Part shown: piece by piece, positions 17,539 through 26,764 of the stretch | Layout: each line of letters opens with the position of its first letter | How positions within the stretch are numbered: position 1 is the first letter of the stretch | Origin: Candidatus Zhuqueibacterota bacterium | GTDB lineage: Bacteria; Zhuqueibacterota; Zhuqueibacteria; Residuimicrobiales; Krinioviventaceae | DNA length: 64,000 bases | Assembly: GCA_016928775.1 (NCBI GenBank) | Contig: JAFGKD010000061.1 | Span: 1 to 64,000 of the forward strand | Direction of reading: 5' to 3' | Notes under the pieces: model-generated | The model's input: the letters and a program-made list of their open reading frames with translations, nothing else | What the model was told of the DNA's origin: nothing | Databases searched by the model: none | Program-made: the position numbers and the translations under genes

Positions 17539-18747
17539 ATGACAAAACAAAGAGTCGCAGCCTGGATCCTTTTGTTGTCAGCTGTTTTGTTGGTAACCCG
17601 TTGTTCTGTAGAGTCGAAAAAAGAATTGTCTTTTGAACGCAAGTTCCTGGTAGCAGACAGCGCTGAGTGGTGGTGGGCGCGTTCACATGCGGATGTGAAT
17701 GGAGACGGATTACTCGACTTTTTCGTCGTCCACAACAACGCGCACGGCGGGTGGTTGGGCTGGTATGAAACCACACCCGATCTTGCAAACTCGATCAAAC
17801 ATGTCATTGCTGAAACCGGACCCGGCGGCGATTTTGCGTGCGGCGATCTGGCTTCCGGAGATATCGATAACGACGGCGATATCGATGTGCTGGGACCGGT
17901 ACACACCGGCGAATGGGATGACGGTAGTGAGCCGACAAAGATGGTCTGGTACGAAAATCCAAACTGGGAAGCGCATTACATCGGCGTTTTTCCCAATTTT
18001 GTCAAAGATGTCGATCTGGTCGATTTAAACAAAGACGGCAAACTTGATCTGGCCGCCACCTGCCACGTCTCCAATAGGGTGCACGTTTACAGACAGGATG
18101 CACCCGAGTCCTGGATCAAGGTTCTGGATCAGTACGTGAAACCCATTCACGAAGGTCAACATGTCGGCGATTTGGACGGCGACGATGATATCGATGTCGT
18201 TTCCACTGCATTCTGGTTTGAAAATCCGGGCGGTGACATGACCGGCGAATGGACGGTGAGAAATATCGATCCATTCTGGAATAGCGATTCAGGAACGACG
18301 TGGAAGCATAACGCCACCAAGATTTTTTGTGTCGATATCGATGCCGACAATGTTGACGAAGTCTTTATTTCCTGCTCGGAATTATTTCGAGACCGCGTCG
18401 CCTGGTATGATCCGCCACAGGATCGGGACGGCGAGTGGACTAAACACCTCGTCGGCACCAACGAGTATGCGCATACGCTTCAAGTCGCGGATATTGATCT
18501 GGACGGCGACTATGATGTGTTATCCGGCAATAATCGTCATCAAGGCGATCCGGATACTAGTCCTTTAAAGCTCTTTTTAAACGAGTGCGATAACCTGCGA
18601 TGGACGGAACAAGTGCTGACAAACGAGGGTGCCTATAATTCTTATCTCGGCGATATTGAGGGAGATGGCGACGTTGATATTTTTCGCTATGAAGGTCACG
18701 AGGCAAAGGCATATGAAGTTTGGATCAATCAGGTGAAAAACGAATAA
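17539..18747 (+). CDS. FG-GAP/VCBS repeat lipoprotein
   Basis: The protein has 402 residues, preceded by GGAGGA. The signal peptide ends at a Cys (V-T-R-C, not an ideal lipobox). The mature protein holds about six or seven repeats containing D-x-D-x-D-G-D-x-D calcium-loop motifs (D-V-N-G-D-G-L-L-D, D-I-D-N-D-G-D-I-D, D-L-N-K-D-G-K-L-D, D-L-D-G-D-D-D-I-D and others), each followed by a strand with a W-Y-E or W-F-E-N motif. This predicts a seven-bladed beta-propeller. Such proteins often sit in glycan-degradation clusters, as binding proteins or lyases, but no catalytic site can be identified here. It lies between the GH42-like and DUF1080 genes on the same strand. Confidence 0.75.
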   Translation: MTKQRVAAWILLLSAVLLVTRCSVESKKELSFERKFLVADSAEWWWARSHADVNGDGLLDFFVVHNNAHGGWLGWYETTPDLANSIKHVIAETGPGGDFACGDLASGDIDNDGDIDVLGPVHTGEWDDGSEPTKMVWYENPNWEAHYIGVFPNFVKDVDLVDLNKDGKLDLAATCHVSNRVHVYRQDAPESWIKVLDQYVKPIHEGQHVGDLDGDDDIDVVSTAFWFENPGGDMTGEWTVRNIDPFWNSDSGTTWKHNATKIFCVDIDADNVDEVFISCSELFRDRVAWYDPPQDRDGEWTKHLVGTNEYAHTLQVADIDLDGDYDVLSGNNRHQGDPDTSPLKLFLNECDNLRWTEQVLTNEGAYNSYLGDIEGDGDVDIFRYEGHEAKAYEVWINQVKNE

Positions 18748-18943
18748 CAAGGATTCATCCGAAAATTACGCATTTAACCGGCGATCCGTAGCGTGTCAGT
18801 TTTACTAAAAATACCCGATGTTGCAGATTTGGATTACGAATTTCCTTTTGATGCGTGAAATCGATATCGTTGCGACAAGACTCGGAATTGATTGTGATTG
18901 TATAAAATAGCCTGATTAAAAACAAAAACAAGGAGATTGTATC

Positions 18944-19699
18944 ATGAGAGTCAATCATATCGTTTCCCGTGGCATGCCAATCTTACTCATTCTTGCAGCA
19001 GTTTGTTTTGCTCAGGACGAATCTGTCTTTGAAGCCAAAGGCTATAAATCCTTGTTCAACGGCACAGACCTGACCGGCTGGACAATTCCCGAGGGTGACA
19101 ACGGCCACTGGTCTGTCATTGATGGTGTCATTGATTACGATGCGAGATCAGAAGCCAAAGGCGACAAAAGCCTGTGGTCAGAAAACGAGTACATGGATTT
19201 TGAGCTGCACATCGAATGGCGTTTCAAAGGTTACGGCGATCATTTGTTCAATGTTCAAACCATCCTGCCGAATGGTGATGTACTGACGGATGACGAGGGC
19301 AATGTGGTCAACAGCATGGTTCCCAATTCCGATTCCGGCATTTTGCTCAAAGGTGTGGGACAAGCCAATCTCTGGTGCTGGTCGGTAGGCTCGGGAGAAT
19401 TATGGTCAGTCAGAAATAAAAAATCTTTGCCGCCGGAGGTCCGCGCAGGCGCCGTCCCCAAAGAAAATGCCGACAAACCGGTCGGCCAGTGGAACGCCCT
19501 TGACATGATCGTCAAAGGGGAGCGAATTACTGTGATCAATAACGGTATTGTGGTAATTGATAATGCGCTGTATCCCGGATTGAATGTCAAAGGACATATT
19601 GGATTGCAGCATCATGGCGGTGTCAATCCGAAAACCGGAAAACTGCAAGGCGCCTCGAGTCTGGTGCAGTTCCGTACTATCTGGATTAAGGAATTATAA
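18944..19699 (+). CDS. DUF1080 protein (3-keto-disaccharide hydrolase family)
   Basis: The protein has 251 residues, preceded by AAGGAG, with a signal peptide ending near C-F-A-Q-D. The fold is a concanavalin-like beta-sandwich. Family landmarks are L-F-N-G-T-D-L-T-G-W (about 36-45), D-F-E-L-H-I-E-W-R-F (about 85), and a late G-H-I-G-L-Q-H-H-G. DUF1080 (PF06439) members act on 3-keto-glycosides or on the unsaturated keto-sugars derived from them in oxidative glycan breakdown. With Tat-exported sugar isomerase-like and oxidoreductase genes nearby, a periplasmic step of that kind is likely here. It sits 50 bases before the sulfatase gene, probably in one operon. Confidence 0.85.
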   Translation: MRVNHIVSRGMPILLILAAVCFAQDESVFEAKGYKSLFNGTDLTGWTIPEGDNGHWSVIDGVIDYDARSEAKGDKSLWSENEYMDFELHIEWRFKGYGDHLFNVQTILPNGDVLTDDEGNVVNSMVPNSDSGILLKGVGQANLWCWSVGSGELWSVRNKKSLPPEVRAGAVPKENADKPVGQWNALDMIVKGERITVINNGIVVIDNALYPGLNVKGHIGLQHHGGVNPKTGKLQGASSLVQFRTIWIKEL

Positions 19700-19749
19700 G
19701 ATTTTTTGCTTGCCGGCGGTATGCTTTCAACTGCAGAAGAGGGTGCTTT

Positions 19750-21333
19750 ATGAAATCAAAAATTTCAGCCTTGCTCGGATTCATCTTGATCTTTTTATTA
19801 TTCGCAAGCTGTACTCGACTCGACAAAATCCCGCAGAAACCCAACATCGTGTTCATTTTAGCCGACGATTTCGGCTATCACGATACCAGTGTCATGGGCA
19901 GCAAATTTTACGAAACGCCGCATATCGACCGAATTGCCAATGAGGGAACCATTTTCACCGATGGCTATGCTACCTGCCAGGTGTGCAGTCCCTCCCGCGC
20001 CAGTATTTTGTCCGGCCGCTTCCCGGCCCGTCATGGTATCACCGACTGGATTGGCGCCAGAACCGGAGAAGCGTGGCGGCAAGCAGGTCGATTCAACAAG
20101 TTGCTGCCGCCGGACTATGTGCATAACCTGCCGCATGACTACACAACATTGCCGGAAGCGCTGAAGGAAGAGGGGTATAAAACATTTTTCGCCGGCAAGT
20201 GGCATCTGGGCAGCAAAGGTTCATGGCCGACGGATCACGGATTCGATATCAACAGAGGCGGCTGGGATGTCGGCAGTCCGCGCGGTGGTTTTTATGCGCC
20301 GTGGCAGAATCCCACTCTCGAAAGTGGCCCGGACGGCGAGAGCCTGACCATGCGCCTGGCACAGGAGACCGTTGAGTTTTTAAAAGCCAACAAGGATACA
20401 TCATTTTTTGCCTATCTCGCTTTTTATGCCGTTCATGCGCCGGTTCAAACCACACAGGAAAAATGGGCACAGTATCGGCAAAAAGCCGCGGACATGGGCA
20501 TTGCCGAGACCGGTTTCAAGATGGGACATTTCCTGCCCATACGGCAGGTTCAGGATCATCCGGTTTACGCCGGCCTGGTCGAAACCATGGACGATGCCGT
20601 CGGTGTGGTGCTTGATGCCGTGGATGAACTGGGATTGGCTGATAATACGATTGTCATTTTTACCTCGGATAACGGCGGTGTCGCCGCCGGCGACGCCTTT
20701 GCAACGTCGAACCTGCCGCTGCGCGCCGGCAAAGGATATCAGTTTGAAGGCGGCATCCGTGAATCCTATTTTATCAAAGTCCCGTGGATAAAAGGTGGAC
20801 AAAAATGCGACGCGCCGGTGACCAGCACCGATTTTTATCCCACCCTGCTCGAACTGGTCGGTGCGGATTTGCGACCGCAAGAACATCTCGATGGCGTCAG
20901 TCTTGTTCCATTACTCAATGGACAATCAATTGCGGAGCGGCCGCTCATCTGGCACTATCCGCATTATGGCAACCAGGGCGGCGAACCGTCGTCCATCATT
21001 CGTCTGGGTAACTGGAAACTGATCCACTATTACGAAGATGGCCGTGAAGAGCTGTACAATTTAAAAGAGGATCTCGGGGAGAATACCGATGTTGCGGCAG
21101 AAAATCCAGAGTTGGTTGAAAAATTAAGCCAACAGTTGTTCAATTATTTGAGTGATGTGGGTGCCCGCTATCCGGAAAAAGATCCGGCGTGGCGCGCCGA
21201 GCTTGAAGCACAACATCTGGAGAAAATTCGGACGCAGCTCTGGCCACAGCTCGAGCAGCAACGACTGGAATTCCTCTCCAAGGATTTTGATCCGGGCAAT
21301 AACTGGTGGGGCAGCATGGTCACCAAAGACTAG
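19750..21333 (+). CDS. Type I sulfatase (lipoprotein)
   Basis: The protein has 527 residues with a lipobox F-A-S-C at about 18-21. The alkaline-phosphatase-fold sulfatase domain starts with the metal-binding D39-D40. The sulfatase signature C79-S-P-S-R83 contains the Cys that is oxidised to formylglycine. F-A-G-K-W-H-L-G (about 150) and F-T-S-D-N-G-G (about 300) supply further conserved active-site residues. The C-terminal part is an ordinary sulfatase subdomain. It would remove sulfate esters from carbohydrates at the cell envelope. The formylglycine-generating enzyme is not in this window. It follows the DUF1080 gene by 50 bases. Confidence 0.92.
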   Translation: MKSKISALLGFILIFLLFASCTRLDKIPQKPNIVFILADDFGYHDTSVMGSKFYETPHIDRIANEGTIFTDGYATCQVCSPSRASILSGRFPARHGITDWIGARTGEAWRQAGRFNKLLPPDYVHNLPHDYTTLPEALKEEGYKTFFAGKWHLGSKGSWPTDHGFDINRGGWDVGSPRGGFYAPWQNPTLESGPDGESLTMRLAQETVEFLKANKDTSFFAYLAFYAVHAPVQTTQEKWAQYRQKAADMGIAETGFKMGHFLPIRQVQDHPVYAGLVETMDDAVGVVLDAVDELGLADNTIVIFTSDNGGVAAGDAFATSNLPLRAGKGYQFEGGIRESYFIKVPWIKGGQKCDAPVTSTDFYPTLLELVGADLRPQEHLDGVSLVPLLNGQSIAERPLIWHYPHYGNQGGEPSSIIRLGNWKLIHYYEDGREELYNLKEDLGENTDVAAENPELVEKLSQQLFNYLSDVGARYPEKDPAWRAELEAQHLEKIRTQLWPQLEQQRLEFLSKDFDPGNNWWGSMVTKD

Positions 21334-21375
21334 CTTGAGGAGAGAACAATATGGAAAAAAATTCAACGGCTCTCC

Positions 21376-21396
21376 ATGGACCAGTCTGTGGTCCAT
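21376..21396 (+). terminator. Perfect hairpin after the sulfatase gene
   Basis: ATGGACCA and TGGTCCAT form a perfect 8-base-pair stem with the 5-base loop GTCTG, followed by CTATTTT. It lies 43 bases past the sulfatase stop and just before the convergent DUF2293 gene, as a terminator would. The T-run is weak. Confidence 0.45.
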
Positions 21397-21418
21397 CTAT
21401 TTTGGCAAACTGATGAGC

Positions 21419-22090
21419 TTAATCATTCTGCCATTTTTCCAGAACCTCCTCCACCTCCGCCTCCACCATCATTCTCGCATAGCCGCGATCAAACGATTCC
21501 GCCAAAATCGCATCATAATCGGTTTCGGCATGACGAATATGAGCAATCACCGCCAACCGAATCGCTTCTTCATTGAATGCTTTGGCCGCCGCGCTTCGTC
21601 CCACTCGACCGCTATACTTTCTGCAGGCGTGCTCGGCAATGACGTGCTCGCGGCCCTCGGGACAACCGGTGTAAAGCTCCCGAATGCGCGCGGCAAACTC
21701 TTTGACAAACTGCTCATCCAGTTCAGCGCGTCGTTCGGCGGCGCGTTCACGACGGCGCTCGCGGGCATCGGCATCGGCAAGGCACTCTTGCTCGGCTTTT
21801 TCAAGCGCCTCCTCTTCAACCAGCAAGCCCTGTCGCTCATAACGTTTTCGCGTGCGACTCCATTCTAAAACCACAGCGGATAGTGTCGAATATTTACGAG
21901 CGCGTCGGGTGAGCGCTGCATCACCGCGCGGCAAAAACAACAGATGGTCGAGATCCGAACACTCCAGACAAAGCGCGCCTTTGTCCTTTTCAAGAAAAAC
22001 ACACGAGCCGTGCCAGAGCTCTTTGCCGCACTCGCCGCACGTGGTGTCTTTGCGAATCCAAAAGACGAGGATATCATCATTTTTCGGCAA
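21419..22090 (-). CDS. DUF2293 domain protein with N-terminal Cys-rich zinc-finger-like segment
   Basis: The protein has 223 residues starting at TTG 22090, supported by AGGAGG about seven bases upstream. The N-terminus has C-G-E-C and a later C-L-E-C, a probable zinc-binding pair. A very charged helical region (about 85-140, Arg/Glu/Ala-rich) precedes the DUF2293 domain, with S-G-R-V-G-R-S-A-A and V-I-A-H-I-R-H-A-E-T-D-Y-D. The family is cytoplasmic and of unknown function. The last codons and the TAA come from sequence identical over 16 bases to repeat copy B, so repeat DNA appears to have supplied the 3' end. It is unrelated to carbohydrate use and is convergent with the sulfatase. Confidence 0.75.
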   Translation of the reverse strand: MPKNDDILVFWIRKDTTCGECGKELWHGSCVFLEKDKGALCLECSDLDHLLFLPRGDAALTRRARKYSTLSAVVLEWSRTRKRYERQGLLVEEEALEKAEQECLADADARERRRERAAERRAELDEQFVKEFAARIRELYTGCPEGREHVIAEHACRKYSGRVGRSAAAKAFNEEAIRLAVIAHIRHAETDYDAILAESFDRGYARMMVEAEVEEVLEKWQND

Positions 22091-22202
22091 AACGCTCCTC
22101 CTATTTTAAAAATACGCAAGCAAATAATGCCGGTCAGCGCCCGAACAAACGGATCTGGAAAATCGATAAAAGCAATAGCGCGATCACCGATTTCGACCAC
22201 GG

Positions 22203-22373
22203 TCATTTCATCCAACTCTCCCGCACCCGATCATTCCGGCAACGGTTTTCAATTGTCGGTCGGCGCGAACAGGCGACTATTCCCCTGCTCATTAATGATG
22301 GTGGCCGAGCGCCATAACGCTGTCCCAAAAACTCGCCGTATTGCTTGACATTCTTCTCGGTAAATACCTGCAT
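22203..22373 (-). other. Weak small reading frame in a 373-base gap
   Basis: The gap 22091-22463 contains one 56-codon frame starting M-Q-V-F-T-E-K-N-V-K-Q-Y-G-E-F-L-G. Another frame over the same stretch reads W-R-S-A-T-I-I-N-E-Q-G-N-S-R-L-F-A-P. The two together look more like a frameshifted old gene than either does alone, but no ribosome binding site or family is recognisable. Confidence 0.2.
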
Positions 22374-22463
22374 GCTTGCGCTTTCACGTGAGCACGTTCA
22401 GCACTTTATTTACACCTCTATTTTTGCCTATTCGAGCAAATTCTCCTGACAACCCAACCTCGA

Positions 22464-23312
22464 TTAAAATCTCAGATTTCTCAGGTACTCACTGCTCGAC
22501 TGCAAACATGCTATCCCGTCCGGCACATTATCGCGCTCGACAAAATAGTGTTTGATTCCCTGTCGATACGCTTCGGCAAAAATCGGTGCAAAATTTATGA
22601 TGCCGCTGCCGGGACAGGCAAAATCCTGTTCCTCGCCCGGCGCCATGTCTTTGACGTGCAATAGCGGAATACGGCCGGCGTATTGTTTGAGAATCTCCAA
22701 CGGATTTTCGCCGCCTTTTTTCACCCAGTAAATGTCCATTTCGCATCTCACCAGGCTTTCATCTGTATTTTCCATTAAATAATGAAAAGGCAAACCTTCT
22801 TCCATGGCGTGAAATTCTTTGTCGTGATTGTGCCAGCAAAAAACGAGATCATTACTTTCTGCCAACGTGCCCATTTTGTTCAACACTTCGACGCTTTTTT
22901 TGCAATCCTCCAGTGTAAAGGGACCGCCACTGAACCACGGCCAGTAGGTGACCGCATACGTCATTTCAAGCGCCTTCACTCGATCGTAACTTTGCTGAAC
23001 AACATCCATATCTTCCGAGAATTGAACGCCACCGGCAACCGGTTTGAGGCCGATCTGTCGACAAAAATCCAGAAAGGCGGCCGGCGAGTCACCTTGCAGG
23101 CCGCCTTCATATTCGGTAAAGCCAAAACTGACGGCTTGACTGAGCGCCTCCCGCCAATTGACTTTTAATTCCTTGCCGATAATGCCGCTGATAAAGCCAA
23201 TGTTTTCCAACTTGTGTCCGCGAGTTGATTCGCAAAAAAGCAATGGAGTGGCAGCAACAGTCGCGCTGCCAAGGAGCATTTGCCGCAAAAACAGGCGTCG
23301 TGATGTTCTCAT
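22464..23312 (-). CDS. Tat-exported sugar isomerase/epimerase-like TIM-barrel protein
   Basis: The protein has 282 residues from ATG 23312, chosen over the ATG five codons upstream because GGAG then lies nine bases before it. A twin-arginine motif (S-R-R-L-F-L-R-Q) starts the leader. The rest is a xylose-isomerase-like (AP endonuclease 2) TIM barrel. Candidate metal ligands are Glu in F-T-E-Y-E-G-G, His in W-H-N-H-D-K-E-F, Asp/Glu in R-C-E-M-D-I-Y-W, and H-V-K-D-M. Exported members of this family in other bacteria act on 3-keto-glycosides as eliminating lyases rather than on sugar phosphates. Tat export, and the absence of sugar phosphates from the periplasm, support the same here. It is the last gene of a long minus-strand run. 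Confidence 0.75.
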   Translation of the reverse strand: MRTSRRLFLRQMLLGSATVAATPLLFCESTRGHKLENIGFISGIIGKELKVNWREALSQAVSFGFTEYEGGLQGDSPAAFLDFCRQIGLKPVAGGVQFSEDMDVVQQSYDRVKALEMTYAVTYWPWFSGGPFTLEDCKKSVEVLNKMGTLAESNDLVFCWHNHDKEFHAMEEGLPFHYLMENTDESLVRCEMDIYWVKKGGENPLEILKQYAGRIPLLHVKDMAPGEEQDFACPGSGIINFAPIFAEAYRQGIKHYFVERDNVPDGIACLQSSSEYLRNLRF

Positions 23313-23351
23313 TTTGATTTTCTCCATACATTAATTGAATGTTTTTATTTG

Positions 23352-24848
23352 CTAACCTTTGTAATTCTCCCTGACTGCATCACCAAACGCTTTTAGATTC
23401 ACGAACTGCATTTCATCATATTCGCGCGAGGCAACCACACCTTTTGCGCCCGCCTGGAACGCAAGCAGCGTCGCTTTGTAGATACTCTCCGGCTTGCTGG
23501 GATAGGGTTGACCATTCCACGGAATATCAATGCCAATACCTGACGCAACCGGCAATGTGCCGCTGGTCGCGTCGACAGCGCGCTTGGTTTCGATGTAAAC
23601 ATATTTCGGCGGAATGCCGTCGTCCAATTTGTCCAGCGTTGGGAATACATTTTTGTCGTAATGAAACAGCGCGTAAAACAACTCCATCGATTGTTCAAGC
23701 GTCAGCTCGGACGCAAAGGTCTTGTGTTCTTCAGCTAACTTCCAGTGATGCAGTCGCGGGCCAAAAATTTCGTGATACAGAATCGGTTTGATCCAGTCGC
23801 AGGTGCCGATCATGTCCGAGTACGGCGCAGCAGCGCGATAAAAAATATCCCAGCTTGAACGTTGATGATCGATATGCCGCGCCACCTGGGCAGTTGGTTT
23901 AATGCTCTTGACCGCCTGGTAAATCATTTTTTGGATTTCATTATCGGCTTGAATCCATTGATAGTTCCAGCCAAGGATTTCCGGATATTTTTGAAACAGC
24001 CTCAGCACTGTGGTCACGACACCATCAACCGGCCTTTGGCCCTGTCGAAGACTTTCCATTAAATTATACAGATCACGATAGCCGGTTCGAGCGTCTTCCG
24101 CATCCAGACCTTTTTCTTTATTTTTTGAAATGCAGTGCTCACAAAAGCAGGTCGGTGTAAAGCCGTGGCGAAAAAGCTGCTCGGACAGCGGCCCCACACG
24201 TTCGGCGCCAAACTGGATGCCATCCAGTTCATAATTGCTAAACATATCGAGCACCGAGGCTCGTAGCCATTCGCGGTAATCGGGATTGTTCCAGCACGGT
24301 GACGTGCCGCGCTTTCCGTTCATATCCACAACCAGAACCTTCTCCCAATTGGCGATGCTCGGCGTGCCATCGACAAGCACGCGATTGATGTCAGTCGGCT
24401 CATACCAGCGTGCAAATACATTCATGCCGCGGGCGCGCAGTGGTTTCTGGATTTCATTGAACAGATCGCGATCGCCGTATTCAAAATCCTGCGGTTTGGC
24501 TTGATGCCGCAAGATTGTCTCTTTGTAAAAGCGTTCATCCGTGCGCACCCAGATTTTCGGAAAGCGGCGTTTGCGCTCATCCTGAATCGGGATGCCATGA
24601 TCCGCCAGGACCTGCGGTGGGCGGTTGACGGCGCAATAATAGGTGTGCGTCGTGAGGTACAGGGTGTCAATAGCGCCGCGTTCCTGCAGCCCGTCCAGGC
24701 AGGTTTCAATGCCTTCGTCTAAAATATTGTATCCATAGATTTGAATACCCACGTGCGGTTTTTTTAGCAGTGCGGCATTTAATAACGATGATCCAGCAAG
24801 GGCTGCTGTACCAAAAGCGGTTGATTTAATGAAATTGCGTCTGTTCAT
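23352..24848 (-). CDS. Tat-exported TIM-barrel glycosidase-like protein
   Basis: The protein has 498 residues with a Tat leader (N-R-R-N-F-I-K-S) and AGAGG upstream of the ATG. The mature sequence reads as a (beta/alpha)8 barrel: I-D-T-L-Y-L-T-T-H-T near the start, F-A-R-W-Y-E-P-T, C-W-N-N-P-D-Y-R-E-W, Y-E-L-D-G-I-Q-F-G-A-E (a typical strand-4 motif of family-10-like glycosyl hydrolases) and a C-F-C-E-H-C segment that may bind metal. No GH number can be given. It is 39 bases upstream of the Tat isomerase-like gene on the same strand, so the two products probably act together in the periplasm. Confidence 0.6.
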   Translation of the reverse strand: MNRRNFIKSTAFGTAALAGSSLLNAALLKKPHVGIQIYGYNILDEGIETCLDGLQERGAIDTLYLTTHTYYCAVNRPPQVLADHGIPIQDERKRRFPKIWVRTDERFYKETILRHQAKPQDFEYGDRDLFNEIQKPLRARGMNVFARWYEPTDINRVLVDGTPSIANWEKVLVVDMNGKRGTSPCWNNPDYREWLRASVLDMFSNYELDGIQFGAERVGPLSEQLFRHGFTPTCFCEHCISKNKEKGLDAEDARTGYRDLYNLMESLRQGQRPVDGVVTTVLRLFQKYPEILGWNYQWIQADNEIQKMIYQAVKSIKPTAQVARHIDHQRSSWDIFYRAAAPYSDMIGTCDWIKPILYHEIFGPRLHHWKLAEEHKTFASELTLEQSMELFYALFHYDKNVFPTLDKLDDGIPPKYVYIETKRAVDATSGTLPVASGIGIDIPWNGQPYPSKPESIYKATLLAFQAGAKGVVASREYDEMQFVNLKAFGDAVRENYKG

Positions 24849-25362
24849 AGCGAGCCTCTTTGCTTTTGGATTCGATTTAAATCACACATAGAAATCGTTT
24901 TCGAAAATTACTGTATACCAGTGAAAATGTCAATTGCAAAGACAGTCGTTATTACTTTTTCATTAGAAGAAGCATGTCGTCAGCTTTAGTCAAAGTATGA
25001 CTATGCGAGATCAAACAATCAGACGTTTGGCCTCTCTTCTTTTGTCATCTAAAATATGTTTCTCCAAACACGACAAAGCAACGAGTGAGACATTGCAAAA
25101 AGGAAAGCAAATAAATCCCAAGACCTGCCTGCTTGTCGAGTCAACACTGGAAGGTCGCGCGCTCAAAGAAACGACCATCGCGATTGATGTGTTTGCCCAG
25201 AGCCCGCTAATGTGATAATTTCTCAAACATCTCTGTGGGCTTGTCACCAGATAACATGCCCTCGTACGTCCAGTTGATTGCCAGCCACAACATATCGGCC
25301 ATGATAAAAACACGCGGCTGTGATATGTTGGTTTGAAAGAAAACCAACTGAATCGTGGCCAA
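24849..25362. other. 514-base gap without a supportable gene
   Basis: Two overlapping antisense frames of 72 and 127 codons occur here, but neither has a ribosome binding site, a recognisable family or sensible composition. The frame of the beta-helix gene also stays open for 51 codons past its TGA. The promoter of the downstream minus-strand pair presumably lies near 24850-24960, which is A/T-rich. Confidence 0.3.
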
Positions 25363-26754
25363 TCATTTGTGCTCAAATTTGACATCCCGAACAAACTCGT
25401 TGATTCGAAAAATATCCTCGCGCGCTTTTAAAAGCGGCTGCCCGGCAACCGTACAATTTTCAAATGTGACATTCTTCACAGTATGCTCATCATCATAGCC
25501 ACATAAAATAATCGGTCTCTTCGAGGCCCAAGATATGTTTTTCAAAAGCACATTTTCAATATGCCCCGGCGTATCCACGCCATATTTGGTGCCGTCGGTG
25601 ATGTGCAGCTCGAACAGCTTGAGCACATCATCCTCAACACGAATGTCCTCGTAGTGGATGTCGTGAATGCGTGCCGGCCCGTCGCAAATAATGCTGAACG
25701 CAGAATGGCCGTCCACGCGCGAGCCGCCGCGCGCCTGAATGATGTCGGAATTTTTCACAAGAATATCCGAGATACTCGGTGCGTTGGTTTCAAAGCCGAT
25801 GGTGCAGCCATCGCTGTAGGCAAAGCCGACCATGGTGCTGTTGGTGATGCGAATGTCGTACGACGGGATTTCCGGATTCGGCGCTTTGATAGCGATGCAG
25901 TCATCGGTGCAGCGCAAAAAGCACTCATTGATTTTCACATGCCGCGAGTTAAGCGGATTGATGCCGTCGCCGCCCGGGCGAAAACTGACGACTTTGATGT
26001 TCTGGTACACCACGCTGTCGCAATTGATGATCGTATTGGTCCAACTGCGACCGTTACGAATGATAATGCCGTTAAATTCAAGATTGGAGGAATTTTCCGG
26101 CTTGACCATGCGGCTGTATTCAAAATTGCCATCCAGAATGCCGCGGCCGAGTACGCGAATGTCCGACTGGCCGTCGGTTTCAATGCCGCCGTACACAATA
26201 GCGCCGCCGGCGATATAAATTGTGCTGCCGGATTCGGGAACCATCATGCCTGGTCTGTGCACGCCGGGACCAAACCAGATGACGTTGGGATCAGTCGAAT
26301 GCGGCACTTGTTTTTCCAGGGGATTGGCGAAAAAACACAATGGCGGCAGTTCATTGACTTGAATATAGAGCTTGTCCGGCCCGGGCAAAAAGAAAGTCAA
26401 ACTCTGGCCGTCAATCGTGGATTGAATTCCACGGCTCAGTGGATGAACACTGGCCGAATCGATTGGCTCTGAAATTTCAAGCTGAACCGTCAAAGGCCCG
26501 TCGCAGGAAAAATTGCTGATATGTACCTCCTGCTGCTGACTGACATACGGTGAGCCCGTAAACCAGTCGGGCAGCTTTTCGAGATCAAAATTGGTGCGCA
26601 ATTTTTCAGTCCAGACGTTCCGATTATTGACTTTGACAACATAGACATCGCTGGTGCTCAGACCGGGAATCGGAGGATAGGTGACAATCTTTGACTCGCG
26701 AATCGGTGCGCAGCCGAGGACGATCGATAACAACCACACTCTTTTTATAATCAT
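25363..26754 (-). CDS. Beta-helix glycoside hydrolase, GH28/GH49-like (lipoprotein)
   Basis: The protein has 463 residues. The leader ends V-L-G-C at about residues 12-15, a lipobox. A short N-terminal beta-domain precedes a right-handed parallel beta-helix (about 130-440). Candidate catalytic Asp residues are in G-G-D-G-I-N (about 240) and C-T-D-D-C-I-A-I-K (about 262), which correspond to the N-T-D-G and G-D-D motifs of GH28 polygalacturonases. The G-H-G and R-I-K motifs of classic GH28 are not clear. GH49-type dextranase relatives are therefore a real alternative. It follows the six-hairpin protein gene by 10 bases and is surely co-transcribed with it. Substrate: pectic or alpha-glucan-like polysaccharide (inference). 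Confidence 0.7.
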   Translation of the reverse strand: MIIKRVWLLSIVLGCAPIRESKIVTYPPIPGLSTSDVYVVKVNNRNVWTEKLRTNFDLEKLPDWFTGSPYVSQQQEVHISNFSCDGPLTVQLEISEPIDSASVHPLSRGIQSTIDGQSLTFFLPGPDKLYIQVNELPPLCFFANPLEKQVPHSTDPNVIWFGPGVHRPGMMVPESGSTIYIAGGAIVYGGIETDGQSDIRVLGRGILDGNFEYSRMVKPENSSNLEFNGIIIRNGRSWTNTIINCDSVVYQNIKVVSFRPGGDGINPLNSRHVKINECFLRCTDDCIAIKAPNPEIPSYDIRITNSTMVGFAYSDGCTIGFETNAPSISDILVKNSDIIQARGGSRVDGHSAFSIICDGPARIHDIHYEDIRVEDDVLKLFELHITDGTKYGVDTPGHIENVLLKNISWASKRPIILCGYDDEHTVKNVTFENCTVAGQPLLKAREDIFRINEFVRDVKFEHK

Positions 26755-26764
26755 TTTTAGCTTT

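Noticed and set aside
25210..25362. 51-codon open extension after the TGA of the beta-helix enzyme
   Set aside because: It continues in frame and has M-A-D-M-L-W-L-A-I-N-W-T-Y-E, but lacks a ribosome binding site and no homologous C-terminus is known to me; chance is sufficient.
24997..25394. Two overlapping antisense frames of 72 and 127 codons
   Set aside because: No ribosome binding site, no recognisable family and unlikely residue composition; each is the shadow of the other.
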